NCBI GenBank assembly: GCA_002841885.1
Contig: PHBE01000011.1
Coordinates: 97,179 to 161,178, forward strand
DNA length: 64,000 nt
Direction: 5' to 3'
Source: Deltaproteobacteria bacterium HGW-Deltaproteobacteria-18
GTDB lineage: Bacteria; Desulfobacterota; Desulfovibrionia; Desulfovibrionales; Desulfomicrobiaceae
Below are positions 41,690 through 50,480 of this stretch, piece after piece (the stretch's first letter is position 1; each line of letters opens with the position of its first letter). The notes under the pieces are model-generated. The model did not search any database. It saw only the letters and a list, made by a program, of their open reading frames with translations, and had not been told where the DNA came from. A program made the translations under genes and the position numbers.

Positions 41690-42142
41690 ATGGATATTCG
41701 TCACGTCATCGAGCAGGAAATTCCCTACGACCGTTTTCTGGGCCTCCTGGTAGAGGAAATCCGCCCCGGCTACGCCCGTCTGCGTTTGCCCTATCGCCCT
41801 GAATTCATTGGCGACCCAAGACGACCGGCACTGCACGGCGGTCTCATCTCCATGCTCGTGGACACCTGCGGCGGCTCGGCTGTGTGGGCGGCCTGCTCGG
41901 TGCGCGACCGGGTGGCGACCATCGACATGCGCGTGGACTACCTGCGCCCGGCCGATCCGGCGGATCTCATCGCCATCGGCGAGGTCAAGCTGCTTGGCAA
42001 CCGGGTCGGCAACGCCACCGTGCAGATTTTCTCCGCGAATAATCCGGACGTGGTCATTGCCGAAGGCCGGGCCGTGTATAATATTCGAAAGGCAGGGGCA
42101 AAGACACCGGACAACATGTGCATCCCGATCAGCAATCCATGA
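41690..42142 (+). CDS. PaaI/4HBT-type hot-dog thioesterase
   Basis: A 150-residue hot-dog protein. HGGLISMLVDTCGGSAVWA matches the PaaI-like active-site helix, with its Asp/Gly pattern, and TIDMRVDYLRPA follows. Probably hydrolyses an acyl- or aroyl-CoA; substrate unknown. I chose ATG 41690; ATGs at 41651 and 41656 would add a short polar stretch. The upstream frame through minC on the other strand is not coding. Confidence 0.82.
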   Translation: MDIRHVIEQEIPYDRFLGLLVEEIRPGYARLRLPYRPEFIGDPRRPALHGGLISMLVDTCGGSAVWAACSVRDRVATIDMRVDYLRPADPADLIAIGEVKLLGNRVGNATVQIFSANNPDVVIAEGRAVYNIRKAGAKTPDNMCIPISNP

Positions 42143-42162
42143 AATCCCGCGAGGAGGCAGTC

Positions 42163-42801
42163 ATGAAAAACTCAAGACTTGTTTTCGTTTTGACAGCGCT
42201 TGTCTTCATATGCATAACGCCCGCCCGGGCGGAGACCATTGTTGAAGACTGGAACACGGTAACGCCTCCACCGCCCGTGGAACTCAAGGCAGTGACTGTC
42301 AACCCGGCGAATACGGCTTTTCTTGTACTCGATATTGAAGAACGGACCTGCAACACACAGGCACGGCCTCGCTGTGTGGAGTCCGCACCCCGCATCGGGG
42401 CCTTCCTGGCCAAGGCCAGGGCCGCAGGAATGCCTGTAGTGCACAGCCTGACCAGCAAAGGCACGCCTGAAACCATTCTTCCCGAGGCCAGGCCCCTGCC
42501 GGAAGAGCCCATAGTTCAGTCCTCTGTGGACAAGTTCTTCAAGACCGAATTGGAAGCGATCCTGGAAAATCTGGGTGTGGAGAACGTCATCATCGTCGGC
42601 ACAACTGCCGAAGGCGCGGTCCTGCATACTGCCACTGGCGCTTCCATGCGCGGCTTGAACGTCATCGTACCAGTGGACGGAATGTCGGCAGGAACACTCT
42701 ACGCCGAGCAATACACGGCCTGGCATCTGCTGAACGCGCCCGGCACGCGCGCCCGGACCAGCCTGACCAGGCTGGACATGATCGACATCACCTCCAAGTA
42801 A
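42163..42801 (+). CDS. Exported isochorismatase-like hydrolase, no catalytic cysteine
   Basis: A 212-residue protein with a signal peptide (cleavage near ARA, residue 23), so it is periplasmic. The isochorismatase fold is shown by FLVLDIEERTC (Asp), SSVDKFFKT (Lys) and IIVGTTAEGAVLHTATGA. In nicotinamidases a Cys stands where this protein has Gly/Ala. True isochorismatases such as EntB and PhzD also lack it, so a non-thiol mechanism is possible. Substrate unknown. The ATG follows GAGGAGG, 20 bases after the thioesterase. Confidence 0.8.
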   Translation: MKNSRLVFVLTALVFICITPARAETIVEDWNTVTPPPPVELKAVTVNPANTAFLVLDIEERTCNTQARPRCVESAPRIGAFLAKARAAGMPVVHSLTSKGTPETILPEARPLPEEPIVQSSVDKFFKTELEAILENLGVENVIIVGTTAEGAVLHTATGASMRGLNVIVPVDGMSAGTLYAEQYTAWHLLNAPGTRARTSLTRLDMIDITSK

Positions 42802-42835
42802 TCGGCCGGGGAATTCCCCGGCCAGGAATGAACAT

Positions 42836-44251
42836 ATGCACCTCATGAACCCTGAACATATCCAGCTGCTCGACGCCCTGAGCCAGGGAGCTGTAATATT
42901 GCGGAACGGCAGGATTTCCCATGCCAACCTCTGCTTTGCCGCGATCTGCAACGCCGGCCGCGAGACTCTGCGTGACCGGCCCTTTTGCGACTTCGTCATT
43001 CCCAAACATCACGATCGGGTCGAGAAATACCTGAACGGGATTCCGAACGAACCGAGCTGTTCCCAGAAAGCGATGGAATTCACCCTGCTGGATGCAAACG
43101 GGGCCGAGTCGTTTGTGGAAATGCAGGCCAGGAAGATCAGCTATCAGGGCCAGCCGGCGCTGCTCTGCTCCCTGACCGACATCACCCAGAAGACAAAGAC
43201 CAGCCAGAAGCTCAAACGTATCCTTGATTCCATTCCTGAAGTGATAATGGCCTTCGACCGCGAACATTCACGCATAGAGTCGGCCAACAGCGCAACGGAG
43301 GGGCTCTACGGACTTCCTGCCGACCAGTTTGTCGGGAACATCTTTCATCCCATCGATCTGGTTTTCCCTGAAGACAGCGCAAAGGTTCAAGCCTTCTATG
43401 CAGGTCTGATCGAAAAGGAGATCGACCGCATCGAATATCGCATCGTGCACGCCAACGGCGACATCCGCTGGGTCCGCGACGAGGGTGAAGTGATCTACAA
43501 GGAGCAGGGTCTGGGCAGGATTCAGCAAATCTATCATTTCATCAAGGACATCACTGACCGCAAGAACGACGAGGAAAAGCTGCGCGTCAACGAACAGAAA
43601 TACCGGCGCATCTTCCAGTATTCCACCGACCCGATCTTCGTGGCCATGCCGGACGGCAGCTTCGTGGACATAAATCAGGCCGCCATCTCGCTTTTTGGAT
43701 ACGAAAGCCGCGAACACGCGCTGAAGGGCAACGTCGTGGACCATTTCACGGACGAAGCCGAGCGAAAGACCATCATGACCACGATTATCCAGGCTGGCAG
43801 CATAACCGACCACCCGACCAGGCTGAAAACGCTGTCGGGAGAAACCGTGGAGGTTGTCGTGACAGGAGGATGCAGGAAAAACCGCAACTCGGGCCTGCTG
43901 GAAAGCTACCAGATCATCCTGCATGACATGCGGGCCGTCATCGAACGCACGGAACTGGAGACCTATCGCCGCACCATGGGCGGCCTCTCGGACCGACTGA
44001 ACAACATCGTGCAGGCCCAGGCCATGCAGTACGGACTGATGTCTGATTATATCGAGGCCTTAAAATCCATCGAGGATGGCCCGCGCAAGGATCAGCTCCT
44101 CGCGCGCCTGCTGGGCAAGGTGGGCGATTCCAAGCGTTCCCTGGAGGACCTGCGCGTGCTGGGCGAGAAAATCCGCAAGATCTACCATGCACCGGAGCCG
44201 CCGGTGCCTGTGCCGGACGGAACAGGCGGCATTCTTTTCGACCTGAAGTAA
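42836..44251 (+). CDS. Triple-PAS protein with a degenerate histidine-kinase dimerisation helix
   Basis: A 471-residue soluble protein. PAS domains lie at about 8-115, 125-245 and 258-365; the second ends with the PAC-like IYHFIKDITDRKNDEEK. The C-terminal helices contain MGGLSDRLNNIVQAQAMQ, which resembles GGLAHDFNN of DHp domains, but the phosphoacceptor His is absent and no ATPase domain follows. It may bind a partner kinase or be a non-enzymatic sensor. Function unknown. No membrane segments. Confidence 0.75.
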   Translation: MHLMNPEHIQLLDALSQGAVILRNGRISHANLCFAAICNAGRETLRDRPFCDFVIPKHHDRVEKYLNGIPNEPSCSQKAMEFTLLDANGAESFVEMQARKISYQGQPALLCSLTDITQKTKTSQKLKRILDSIPEVIMAFDREHSRIESANSATEGLYGLPADQFVGNIFHPIDLVFPEDSAKVQAFYAGLIEKEIDRIEYRIVHANGDIRWVRDEGEVIYKEQGLGRIQQIYHFIKDITDRKNDEEKLRVNEQKYRRIFQYSTDPIFVAMPDGSFVDINQAAISLFGYESREHALKGNVVDHFTDEAERKTIMTTIIQAGSITDHPTRLKTLSGETVEVVVTGGCRKNRNSGLLESYQIILHDMRAVIERTELETYRRTMGGLSDRLNNIVQAQAMQYGLMSDYIEALKSIEDGPRKDQLLARLLGKVGDSKRSLEDLRVLGEKIRKIYHAPEPPVPVPDGTGGILFDLK

Positions 44252-44330
44252 GCCTCTGCCGTCCTTGTCAAGACAGGCTGTCAACCGCCAAGCCACCGGC
44301 ATGAATACCTTTAACGAACAGGAGTTGCCT

Positions 44331-45398
44331 ATGACTGCCGATCTCTTCGCACCCTTCACTCTCGGCGCGTACACATTGAGGAACCGTCTTGGCGTGGCTC
44401 CCATGACCCGCATGTCCGCAGGCAAGGAAGCCATTCCGCGCCGGGATGTTCTGGATTTTCTGGTGCGCCGGGCCCAGAACGGCGCGGCACTGGTTTTCAC
44501 CGAGGCCATCGTCACGGACTATGAGAGCGCCCAGGGCTATCCAGGCCAGGCCAGAATACTGACCCAGCCCCAGATCGAAGCCTGGAAACCCGTGACCGAG
44601 GCCATACGCGCACATGGGGCCGTCTCCATCATGCAGATGTTTCACTGCGGACGCATGGCCTGGCCGGAAATCAACCCCGCCGCCCGTTCCATCGCGCCCA
44701 GCCCCGTCACGCCCAGACAGGTCAATCCGCTCACCGGCGAGCCCTACCCCGTACCCGACGCCATGAGCCGTTTTGACATCGCGCATGTCGTAAACGGATT
44801 CGTTGAGACAGCCCGAGGAGCCGTTGCCGCCGGATTTGACGGGGTGGAGATCCATGGCGCCCACGGATACCTGATCAACCAGTTCCTCTCCAGCTATTCA
44901 AACCACCGCACTGACGAATACGGCGGCACAATGGCCAACCGTTTTCGCTTTGCCCGGGAGATCATCCGCGCCGTGCACGAAGTTCTGCCCAAGGACACGC
45001 TGCTCACATTTCGCGTCTCCAACTGGGGCATTGCGGACATGGAAGTGTCCCTGTTCAGGGACGCCCGTGAATGGGAAGAGCTCATCGACCTCATCGACTC
45101 CGAACCCATAGACTCCCTGTCTCTCTCGACCTACGACTTCAAGGCCAAAGCTTTTGGCACGGAGCAGACCATGTCCGGCCTGACACGCTCCCGGACCACC
45201 AAGCCGCTCATGATCTGCGGCAAGATCCACGACCGCGGGACAGCGCAGGAGGCGCTCACCGAGGCGGACATTGTCCTGTCCGGCAAGTCCATCCTGCTCA
45301 ATCCGGACTTCGTGGAGGATGTCCGCCAGGGCAAGGAATTGCCCCTTTATTCATCCGAAGCGGCAAACGTCGCCTACACCACCGAACCCCTGCCCTGA
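44331..45398 (+). CDS. Old Yellow Enzyme family NADH:flavin oxidoreductase
   Basis: A 355-residue TIM-barrel flavoprotein that reduces activated alkenes with NAD(P)H. Conserved: LRNRLGVAPMTRMSA, MFHCGR, the GFDGVEIHGAHGYLINQFLS segment and SNHRTDEYGG, which carry the FMN and substrate contacts. The ATG follows AGGAG. No iron-sulfur domain is attached, so it belongs to the short OYE form. Confidence 0.9.
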   Translation: MTADLFAPFTLGAYTLRNRLGVAPMTRMSAGKEAIPRRDVLDFLVRRAQNGAALVFTEAIVTDYESAQGYPGQARILTQPQIEAWKPVTEAIRAHGAVSIMQMFHCGRMAWPEINPAARSIAPSPVTPRQVNPLTGEPYPVPDAMSRFDIAHVVNGFVETARGAVAAGFDGVEIHGAHGYLINQFLSSYSNHRTDEYGGTMANRFRFAREIIRAVHEVLPKDTLLTFRVSNWGIADMEVSLFRDAREWEELIDLIDSEPIDSLSLSTYDFKAKAFGTEQTMSGLTRSRTTKPLMICGKIHDRGTAQEALTEADIVLSGKSILLNPDFVEDVRQGKELPLYSSEAANVAYTTEPLP

Positions 45399-45413
45399 AT
45401 CCCCACGCAAACA

Positions 45414-45450
45414 GGCCCAGGCCCGGCGGGAGTCCCGCCGGGCCTGGGCC
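45414..45450. terminator. Strong bidirectional hairpin between the OYE gene and trpF
   Basis: A near-perfect 17-bp GC-rich stem (GGCCCAGGCCCGGCGGG with its complement) around a tiny loop. T follows on the plus strand. It separates two convergent genes. Confidence 0.8.
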
Positions 45451-45479
45451 TTGATCTGACAACATTCGGCAGAATGCGG

Positions 45480-46157
45480 TCAGGAATCTGCCACTTCGGA
45501 AAATCCGGCGCGGGCTTCGCGCACGAAGGTCCGGACCAGTTCCGGGTCCTTGGAGCCGTCCCGCGCCTCAACGCCCGTGTGCACATCGACTGCGGCCGGA
45601 CGCACGGCCCTTATGGCCTCACGCACATTGACCGGATTCAGGCCGCCGGCCAGAATGACCGGGCGCGGACTGTGACGGACCAGCGTTGCGCTCACGCCCC
45701 AGTCGTGGACCAGGCCCGTAGCTCCGCTGGCACCGGTTGAAGGATCGAAAGTATCGGTGATGAAGGCATCGCAAACAGGTGAGTAGACCTGAGCGAACCG
45801 CCCTGGCCCCATGGACTCACGACCCACGACATAGCTCTTGAAGATGCGCAGGGGCAGAAGTGCCTTGATCCGTGCCAGAACATCCGCGGAAACGTCGGCA
45901 TGGAGTTGGACAGTGGTCACGTTCAAAAATCGGCAAAACTCCACCAGGCGGTCCGGGTCCACTTCATACGTGATGAGTACGCAACGGGACGCCCCAAGCT
46001 TTTCGATGATGGCCCGGGCCTCGTCCTCCGAGGTATCCGTCGCATGCACCGGCAGACGCAGGGGAAAGCCGAGCAGGTCCACACCGCACTCCAGCAGCAT
46101 GCGCCCTTCGTCCAAATTGCCGATCCCCGCGACCTGCACCAAACCTTTCATGGTCAT
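45480..46157 (-). CDS. trpF: TrpF-like phosphoribosylanthranilate isomerase, missing the usual catalytic Cys
   Basis: A 225-residue (beta/alpha)8 protein like TrpF, which opens the ribose ring of phosphoribosylanthranilate in tryptophan synthesis. TTVQLHAD, the acid region AFITDTF and LAGGLNPVNVREAI followed by VDVHTGVE match the family. The N-terminal KICG motif reads VQVAGI, so the general-base Cys is Ala. No other trp gene is nearby. It may be a divergent isomerase or a paralogue with another substrate. Confidence 0.75.
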   Translation of the reverse strand: MTMKGLVQVAGIGNLDEGRMLLECGVDLLGFPLRLPVHATDTSEDEARAIIEKLGASRCVLITYEVDPDRLVEFCRFLNVTTVQLHADVSADVLARIKALLPLRIFKSYVVGRESMGPGRFAQVYSPVCDAFITDTFDPSTGASGATGLVHDWGVSATLVRHSPRPVILAGGLNPVNVREAIRAVRPAAVDVHTGVEARDGSKDPELVRTFVREARAGFSEVADS

Positions 46158-46175
46158 GCATCCCCCGGGCCTGCG

Positions 46176-46442
46176 TTATTTTTTCCTGGCTTCCTTGAGC
46201 AGGAAACGCGCGGTTTCCAGGTCGTAGATTTTCGTCGGGTCGGCCTTGACCCCGCGTTCCTCGAACATCTTGGCACCGCGACGGATGAGGTCCAGGTCCA
46301 GCCAGCCGTGCCGTTCCCATATCTCCGGATGATCGACATTGCTGAGCCGGAACTCGATATTGCCGTCCTGCTCCCGCACGAACATGCGTATGCGCTTGTT
46401 TTCGGGGTATGGGTAATAGAAGATTCCGTCTTTGTCCTGCAC
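46176..46442 (-). CDS. Small conserved-looking hypothetical protein
   Basis: An 88-residue hydrophilic protein, rich in charged and aromatic residues, with no membrane segment. GGAGG stands 6 bases before a GTG, so I chose it. It lies 18 bases upstream of the trpF-like gene in the same direction. I do not recognise a family. Confidence 0.6.
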   Translation of the reverse strand: MQDKDGIFYYPYPENKRIRMFVREQDGNIEFRLSNVDHPEIWERHGWLDLDLIRRGAKMFEERGVKADPTKIYDLETARFLLKEARKK

Positions 46443-46494
46443 TGTTGCCTCCAAAATTGTTTGTTTCCGGGACTTTCAAAGCCCGGGACAATTG

Positions 46495-47082
46495 TCAATC
46501 CCTGAAAAACCCAAGCGCCGCCCGCAGGCGCTGGCCTGCCGTAAACAATACCACCAAGGCAAAGGCCATCGCCACTCCACGGACTCCTGACGGCCACACG
46601 GCCATGAGGGAAAAAAACAGGAATCCCTCGCTGCGTTCGGCCAATCCGGCCTGATAGTGAAAACTCTTGCTGGCTGACGTGGGCAGGGCCGCTGCCGCCG
46701 TCAGGAACACCGTAAGAGACAGGATGATGGCCGCGCAAAGCACCAGAAGTTCAAGCCGGGCCTCGGGAAATCGCAACCCGAAAGCCAGGATGACCAGCAC
46801 CTCCACGACCCGGTCGCAGACAATGTCCAGCATGGCCCCGGCCCTGCTCGCAAGGCCGTTCTGCCGGGCCAGGGTTCCGTCCACCGCATCCAGAAGCCCC
46901 GAAAGCCACAGCAAGAGCAGAAACAGGACTGTCCAGCCCAAAGTCAAGACTCCGGCGGCCAATCCGCCCAGAAGCGCAGCCGCAAGGGTCACTGCCAGCG
47001 GGCCGATGCCCCTGCGGGCCAAAGCCTTTGCCAGTAGGTCAAAAATCGGCTGAAAAAGCCGTCTGGCATGCGTATCAAGCAT
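46495..47082 (-). CDS. CDP-alcohol phosphatidyltransferase family membrane protein
   Basis: A 195-residue protein with about five membrane helices. The signature DAVDGTLARQNGLASRAG followed by AMLDIVCDR gives the four aspartates of the D-x2-DG-x2-AR-x8-G-x3-D-x3-D motif, so catalysis is expected. The acceptor (glycerol phosphate, inositol or other) cannot be told. The 47083-47201 gap to the divergent transporter has AT-rich promoter-like sequence. Confidence 0.85.
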   Translation of the reverse strand: MLDTHARRLFQPIFDLLAKALARRGIGPLAVTLAAALLGGLAAGVLTLGWTVLFLLLLWLSGLLDAVDGTLARQNGLASRAGAMLDIVCDRVVEVLVILAFGLRFPEARLELLVLCAAIILSLTVFLTAAAALPTSASKSFHYQAGLAERSEGFLFFSLMAVWPSGVRGVAMAFALVVLFTAGQRLRAALGFFRD

Positions 47083-47201
47083 GTAAAGCCCTCTGCCGGT
47101 GGTTTTGAAAAACCTGAAATTTAAGTTTGACTCTCAAATAATATTGCCATAATTGCTCGTGCATCAAACAACTTGACAAACAAACAACAACGAGCCCTCT
47201 C

Positions 47202-48131
47202 ATGCACAACCATTCCTGTTCCTACGGCCATGACCATCACCACGACTCCGATCACGGCGAACGCGGGACCCGGTTCGTCTTCTGGCTGACCGTGGTCACA
47301 ATGGCCGTGGAAATCTTTTCCGGCTGGATTTTTGGCTCCATGGCGCTCCTGGCCGACGGCTGGCACATGGCCAGCCATGCCGGGGCCATGGCCGTGGCCT
47401 GGTTCGCCTATGTCTGGGCCCGCAGAAACGCCGACAATCCCGACTTGGTCTTTGGCGCGGGCAAGGTCAACGCCCTGGCCGGATTCGCCTCGGCGGTTGG
47501 CCTCATTCTCGTGGCCCTTTACATGGCGGGAGAATCCTTCACGCGGTTGCTCTCACCCGTACCCATCTCCTTTGGACCGGCAACGCTGGTGGCGCTCCTG
47601 GGTTTGGCCATCAACCTGGTCAGCGCATGGTGGCTTCGCGACGAGAATCATGTCCACAGCCACGATCACAACCTCAAAGCCGCCTACATGCATGTTCTGG
47701 CCGACGCCCTGACCTCGATCCTGGCCATTTTCGCCCTCTTGGGCGGGAAATATTACGGCCTGAACTGGCTCGATCCGGTCATGGGCATTGTCGGGGCGTT
47801 GGTCATCGGGCGCTGGGCCATCGGCCTGTTGCGCGAAACCGCCCGGATACTCCTCGATCATCGCGCGGACAAGGATCTGCATGCGGACATCCTGCGCCGC
47901 ATCGAGCAGGAAGGAAACATCCGGGTCCGCGACCTCTATGTCTGGAACGTGGGACCGCGCCGGCTGGCGGCCCAGATCACCGTCGAAGACGCGGCTCCGC
48001 GTCCGCCCGAATTCTACAAGAATCTCCTGGCCGAGGTTGAACATCTGGACCACATCACCGTGGAAGTCCACTCCTGCCCGTGTCCGGCGGAAAGCGGGAA
48101 GCAAGTCTGTGCGGAGGCCGACCATGCATGA
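47202..48131 (+). CDS. dmeF: Cation diffusion facilitator, DmeF-like metal exporter
   Basis: Inner-membrane divalent-metal/proton antiporter of 309 residues and six membrane helices. The N-terminus is His-rich (HNHSCSYGHDHHHDSDH) and a second cluster, HVHSHDHN, lies between helices 4 and 5. Metal-site motifs are LLADGWHMASHA and HVLADAL. The GWHM form is that of DmeF-type cobalt/nickel exporters, but specificity is inferred. It overlaps the MarR gene by 8 bases. Confidence 0.85.
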   Translation: MHNHSCSYGHDHHHDSDHGERGTRFVFWLTVVTMAVEIFSGWIFGSMALLADGWHMASHAGAMAVAWFAYVWARRNADNPDLVFGAGKVNALAGFASAVGLILVALYMAGESFTRLLSPVPISFGPATLVALLGLAINLVSAWWLRDENHVHSHDHNLKAAYMHVLADALTSILAIFALLGGKYYGLNWLDPVMGIVGALVIGRWAIGLLRETARILLDHRADKDLHADILRRIEQEGNIRVRDLYVWNVGPRRLAAQITVEDAAPRPPEFYKNLLAEVEHLDHITVEVHSCPCPAESGKQVCAEADHA

Positions 48132-48540
48132 TCTTGAGCAAATCAGCGATCTTATCATCGAATTCTACGAAAAACTCTCTTCATGGGAGCAGGCCGTGGT
48201 CCGGGACACGCCCATCACCTTGCCGCAGATGCACACACTTGAAATCCTGGGGCAGCAGTCCCCGCTGCGCATGAAGGAGCTGGCGGCCAAGATGGGCGTG
48301 ACCACCGGGACCCTGACCGTAGGCATCGACCGTCTGGAAAAGCAGGGACTGGTGACCCGCATCCCCCACGATACGGACCGCCGCTCGATCCTCGTGGCCC
48401 TGACCGAGACCGGACAGGAGCTCTACCTTGAGCACCATGCCCATCACCTGCACCTGACCCGTGAGATCCAGGCCGCCCTGACCCCGGAGGAAACGGAGCA
48501 GCTCGCATCCATCCTGAACAAACTGACCCAGGCCTTGTAA
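48124..48540 (+). CDS. MarR-family transcriptional regulator
   Basis: A 138-residue winged-helix regulator. The DNA-binding region has LRMKELAAKMGVTTGTLTVGIDRLEKQGLV, and the wing has DTDRRSILVALTETG. It is translated in overlap with the exporter upstream, so it may respond to the same metal; this is inference. Histidines EHHAHHLHL near residue 100 could bind metal. Confidence 0.88.
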   Translation: MHDLEQISDLIIEFYEKLSSWEQAVVRDTPITLPQMHTLEILGQQSPLRMKELAAKMGVTTGTLTVGIDRLEKQGLVTRIPHDTDRRSILVALTETGQELYLEHHAHHLHLTREIQAALTPEETEQLASILNKLTQAL

Positions 48541-48675
48541 AATCCCGACCGCCGGGAGAGAGCCTTTGAAAAACATCTGGAAGCCGGGGACCTCTTGAGC
48601 TAATGTGCGCGGGCACGAAACACGAAGGGGGCAGGCGTGCGGCGGCCCCTAAAACCCCAGCCCGGTAGATTTTGC

Positions 48676-49455
48676 ATGAACATCGAACCTCTCAGCGATC
48701 CGTATCATACCCCCGAAATTCAGATCGACCCGTTCTCACGGCTTTTTCCCAGTGCGGCCTTTTACGCGCGGATATTGTCCATCGTCTGCGAAGCTGCTTG
48801 GCGAACCAGGGGAGGCGGCTATTCCATGGAAAAATGGGCCGCGGACAGCCTGACCGTCATCCGCAGGGCCGAAGCCAGCGGCCTGCGCTTTCACATCGAA
48901 AACGCCTCCGCCGTAACGGATCTGCCCGGCCCCTGCGTGGTCGTGGCCAACCACATGTCCACCCTGGAGACCTTCTGCATGCCGGGCATTCTGGCCACCC
49001 ACCGGCCCATCGCCTTTGTGATCAAACGCAGCCTGACGACCTATCCAATCTTCCAGCGGATAGTGAACGCCGTCGAGCCCGTCGCCGTCGATCGCGTCAA
49101 TGCCAGGGACGACTTCAAGACCGTCATGGAGCAGGGACAGGAACGTCTCGCGCGCGGCATTTCCGTCATCGTCTTTCCCCAGACGACGCGCACCTTGAAT
49201 CTTGACCGCAAGGCCTTCAATTCCATCGGCATCAAGCTGGCCAAGAAGGCGGGGGTGCCGGTCGTGCCCCTGGCCCTCAAGACCGATGCCTGGGGTCTTG
49301 GCAAGCTGAGCAAGGACTATGGCTGCATCCGGCCGGAGATACCGGCCCGCTTCTGCTTTGGCGACCCCATGACGATCCGGGGTGCGGGCAGGAACGAGCA
49401 CGAGGAGATCATGGAATTCATACATTGGAAACTCACCGCCTGGAGTGCCACGTGA
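48676..49455 (+). CDS. PlsC-like lysophospholipid acyltransferase with altered motifs
   Basis: A 259-residue acyltransferase-fold protein. Motif I reads VANHMSTLET (the usual NHx4D has Glu) and motif III reads FPQTTRT instead of FPEGTRS. VPVVPLALKTD corresponds to motif IV. Hence the substrate may differ from 1-acyl-glycerol phosphate. ATG 48676 is chosen; GTG 48637 would add 13 residues. The stop overlaps the asparaginase start by 4 bases. Confidence 0.75.
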   Translation: MNIEPLSDPYHTPEIQIDPFSRLFPSAAFYARILSIVCEAAWRTRGGGYSMEKWAADSLTVIRRAEASGLRFHIENASAVTDLPGPCVVVANHMSTLETFCMPGILATHRPIAFVIKRSLTTYPIFQRIVNAVEPVAVDRVNARDDFKTVMEQGQERLARGISVIVFPQTTRTLNLDRKAFNSIGIKLAKKAGVPVVPLALKTDAWGLGKLSKDYGCIRPEIPARFCFGDPMTIRGAGRNEHEEIMEFIHWKLTAWSAT

Positions 49456-50480
49456 AGAAAAAGGTCTGCATCCTCTACACGGGGGGAACCATCGGCATGA
49501 AGCCGACTCCCCAGGGATACGCGCCGGAAGCGGGGTACCTGGCGCGAGTCATGGCGTCCATGCCCGATTTTTCGAGCCCGGAAATGCCCGCCTACGTCAT
49601 TTGCGAGTACGCACCCCTGCTCGATTCTTCCAACATGGGCCCCAGGCACTGGCTGGCCATCGCCCGCGACATCGCCGAAAAATACCATGAATTTGACGGG
49701 TTCATCGTCATTCACGGCACGGACACCATGGCCTATACGGCTTCCGCCCTGCCGTTCATGCTTGAAGGCCTGGCCAAGCCCGTGGTCCTGACCGGATCCC
49801 AGATTCCGCTGTGCAAGGTCAGAAGCGACGGCCGCGACAACCTGGTCACGGCGCTCATGGTCATCGCCCTGGCCCCGGTGCCCGAGGTCTGCCTGTGCTT
49901 TGGCAACCGCCTTCTGCGCGGCTGCCGCTCGACCAAGGTCGACGCCGCCGGCTTCCAGGCCTTCGATTCCCCCAACTACCCTGACCTTGGACATATCGGC
50001 GTGACCATCCGCCCCCATCCCGAGCTGATTCTCCCGAAACGTCCCGTGAACGGACTGACCGTGCACCCGCTGTCCGATGCCAAGGTCGGAGCGCTCAGGC
50101 TTTTCCCGGGCATCTCGGCCGAACTTGTGGCCAATGTGCTGCGCTCGCCGTTGCAGGGTCTCGTGCTTGAGACCTACGGGCTGGGCAACGGCCCCTCCAA
50201 CGACGCCGAGTTGATGGACGTTCTGGCCGAGGCCTGTGCGCGCGGCGTGGTCATCGTCAACTGTACGCAATGCCTGCGCGGCACCGTGGATCAGAGCGGC
50301 TACCAGGCCGGCTCGGCTCTTGCCCGCGCAGGCGTGGTCTCGGGTGCGGACATGACGGCCGAAGCGGCCCTGACCAAGATGATCTATCTCTTCAGCCTGG
50401 GCCTGACCCCGGAGGAAATCCGGGAGCGCATGCCCAGAAACCTGCGCGGCGAACTGACCGAAAACAATGCCAGGCGCTGA
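49452..50480 (+). CDS. ansA: L-asparaginase, type I (cytoplasmic)
   Basis: Hydrolyses asparagine to aspartate and ammonia. The 342 residues have both threonine motifs: ILYTGGTIGMK near the start and VIHGTDTMAYTAS near residue 88. TGSQIPLCKVRSDGRDNL is also typical. No signal peptide, so cytoplasmic. GTG overlaps the previous stop (GTGA) and follows GGAG. The aspartase gene 6 kb away could use the product. Confidence 0.93.
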   Translation: MKKKVCILYTGGTIGMKPTPQGYAPEAGYLARVMASMPDFSSPEMPAYVICEYAPLLDSSNMGPRHWLAIARDIAEKYHEFDGFIVIHGTDTMAYTASALPFMLEGLAKPVVLTGSQIPLCKVRSDGRDNLVTALMVIALAPVPEVCLCFGNRLLRGCRSTKVDAAGFQAFDSPNYPDLGHIGVTIRPHPELILPKRPVNGLTVHPLSDAKVGALRLFPGISAELVANVLRSPLQGLVLETYGLGNGPSNDAELMDVLAEACARGVVIVNCTQCLRGTVDQSGYQAGSALARAGVVSGADMTAEAALTKMIYLFSLGLTPEEIRERMPRNLRGELTENNARR

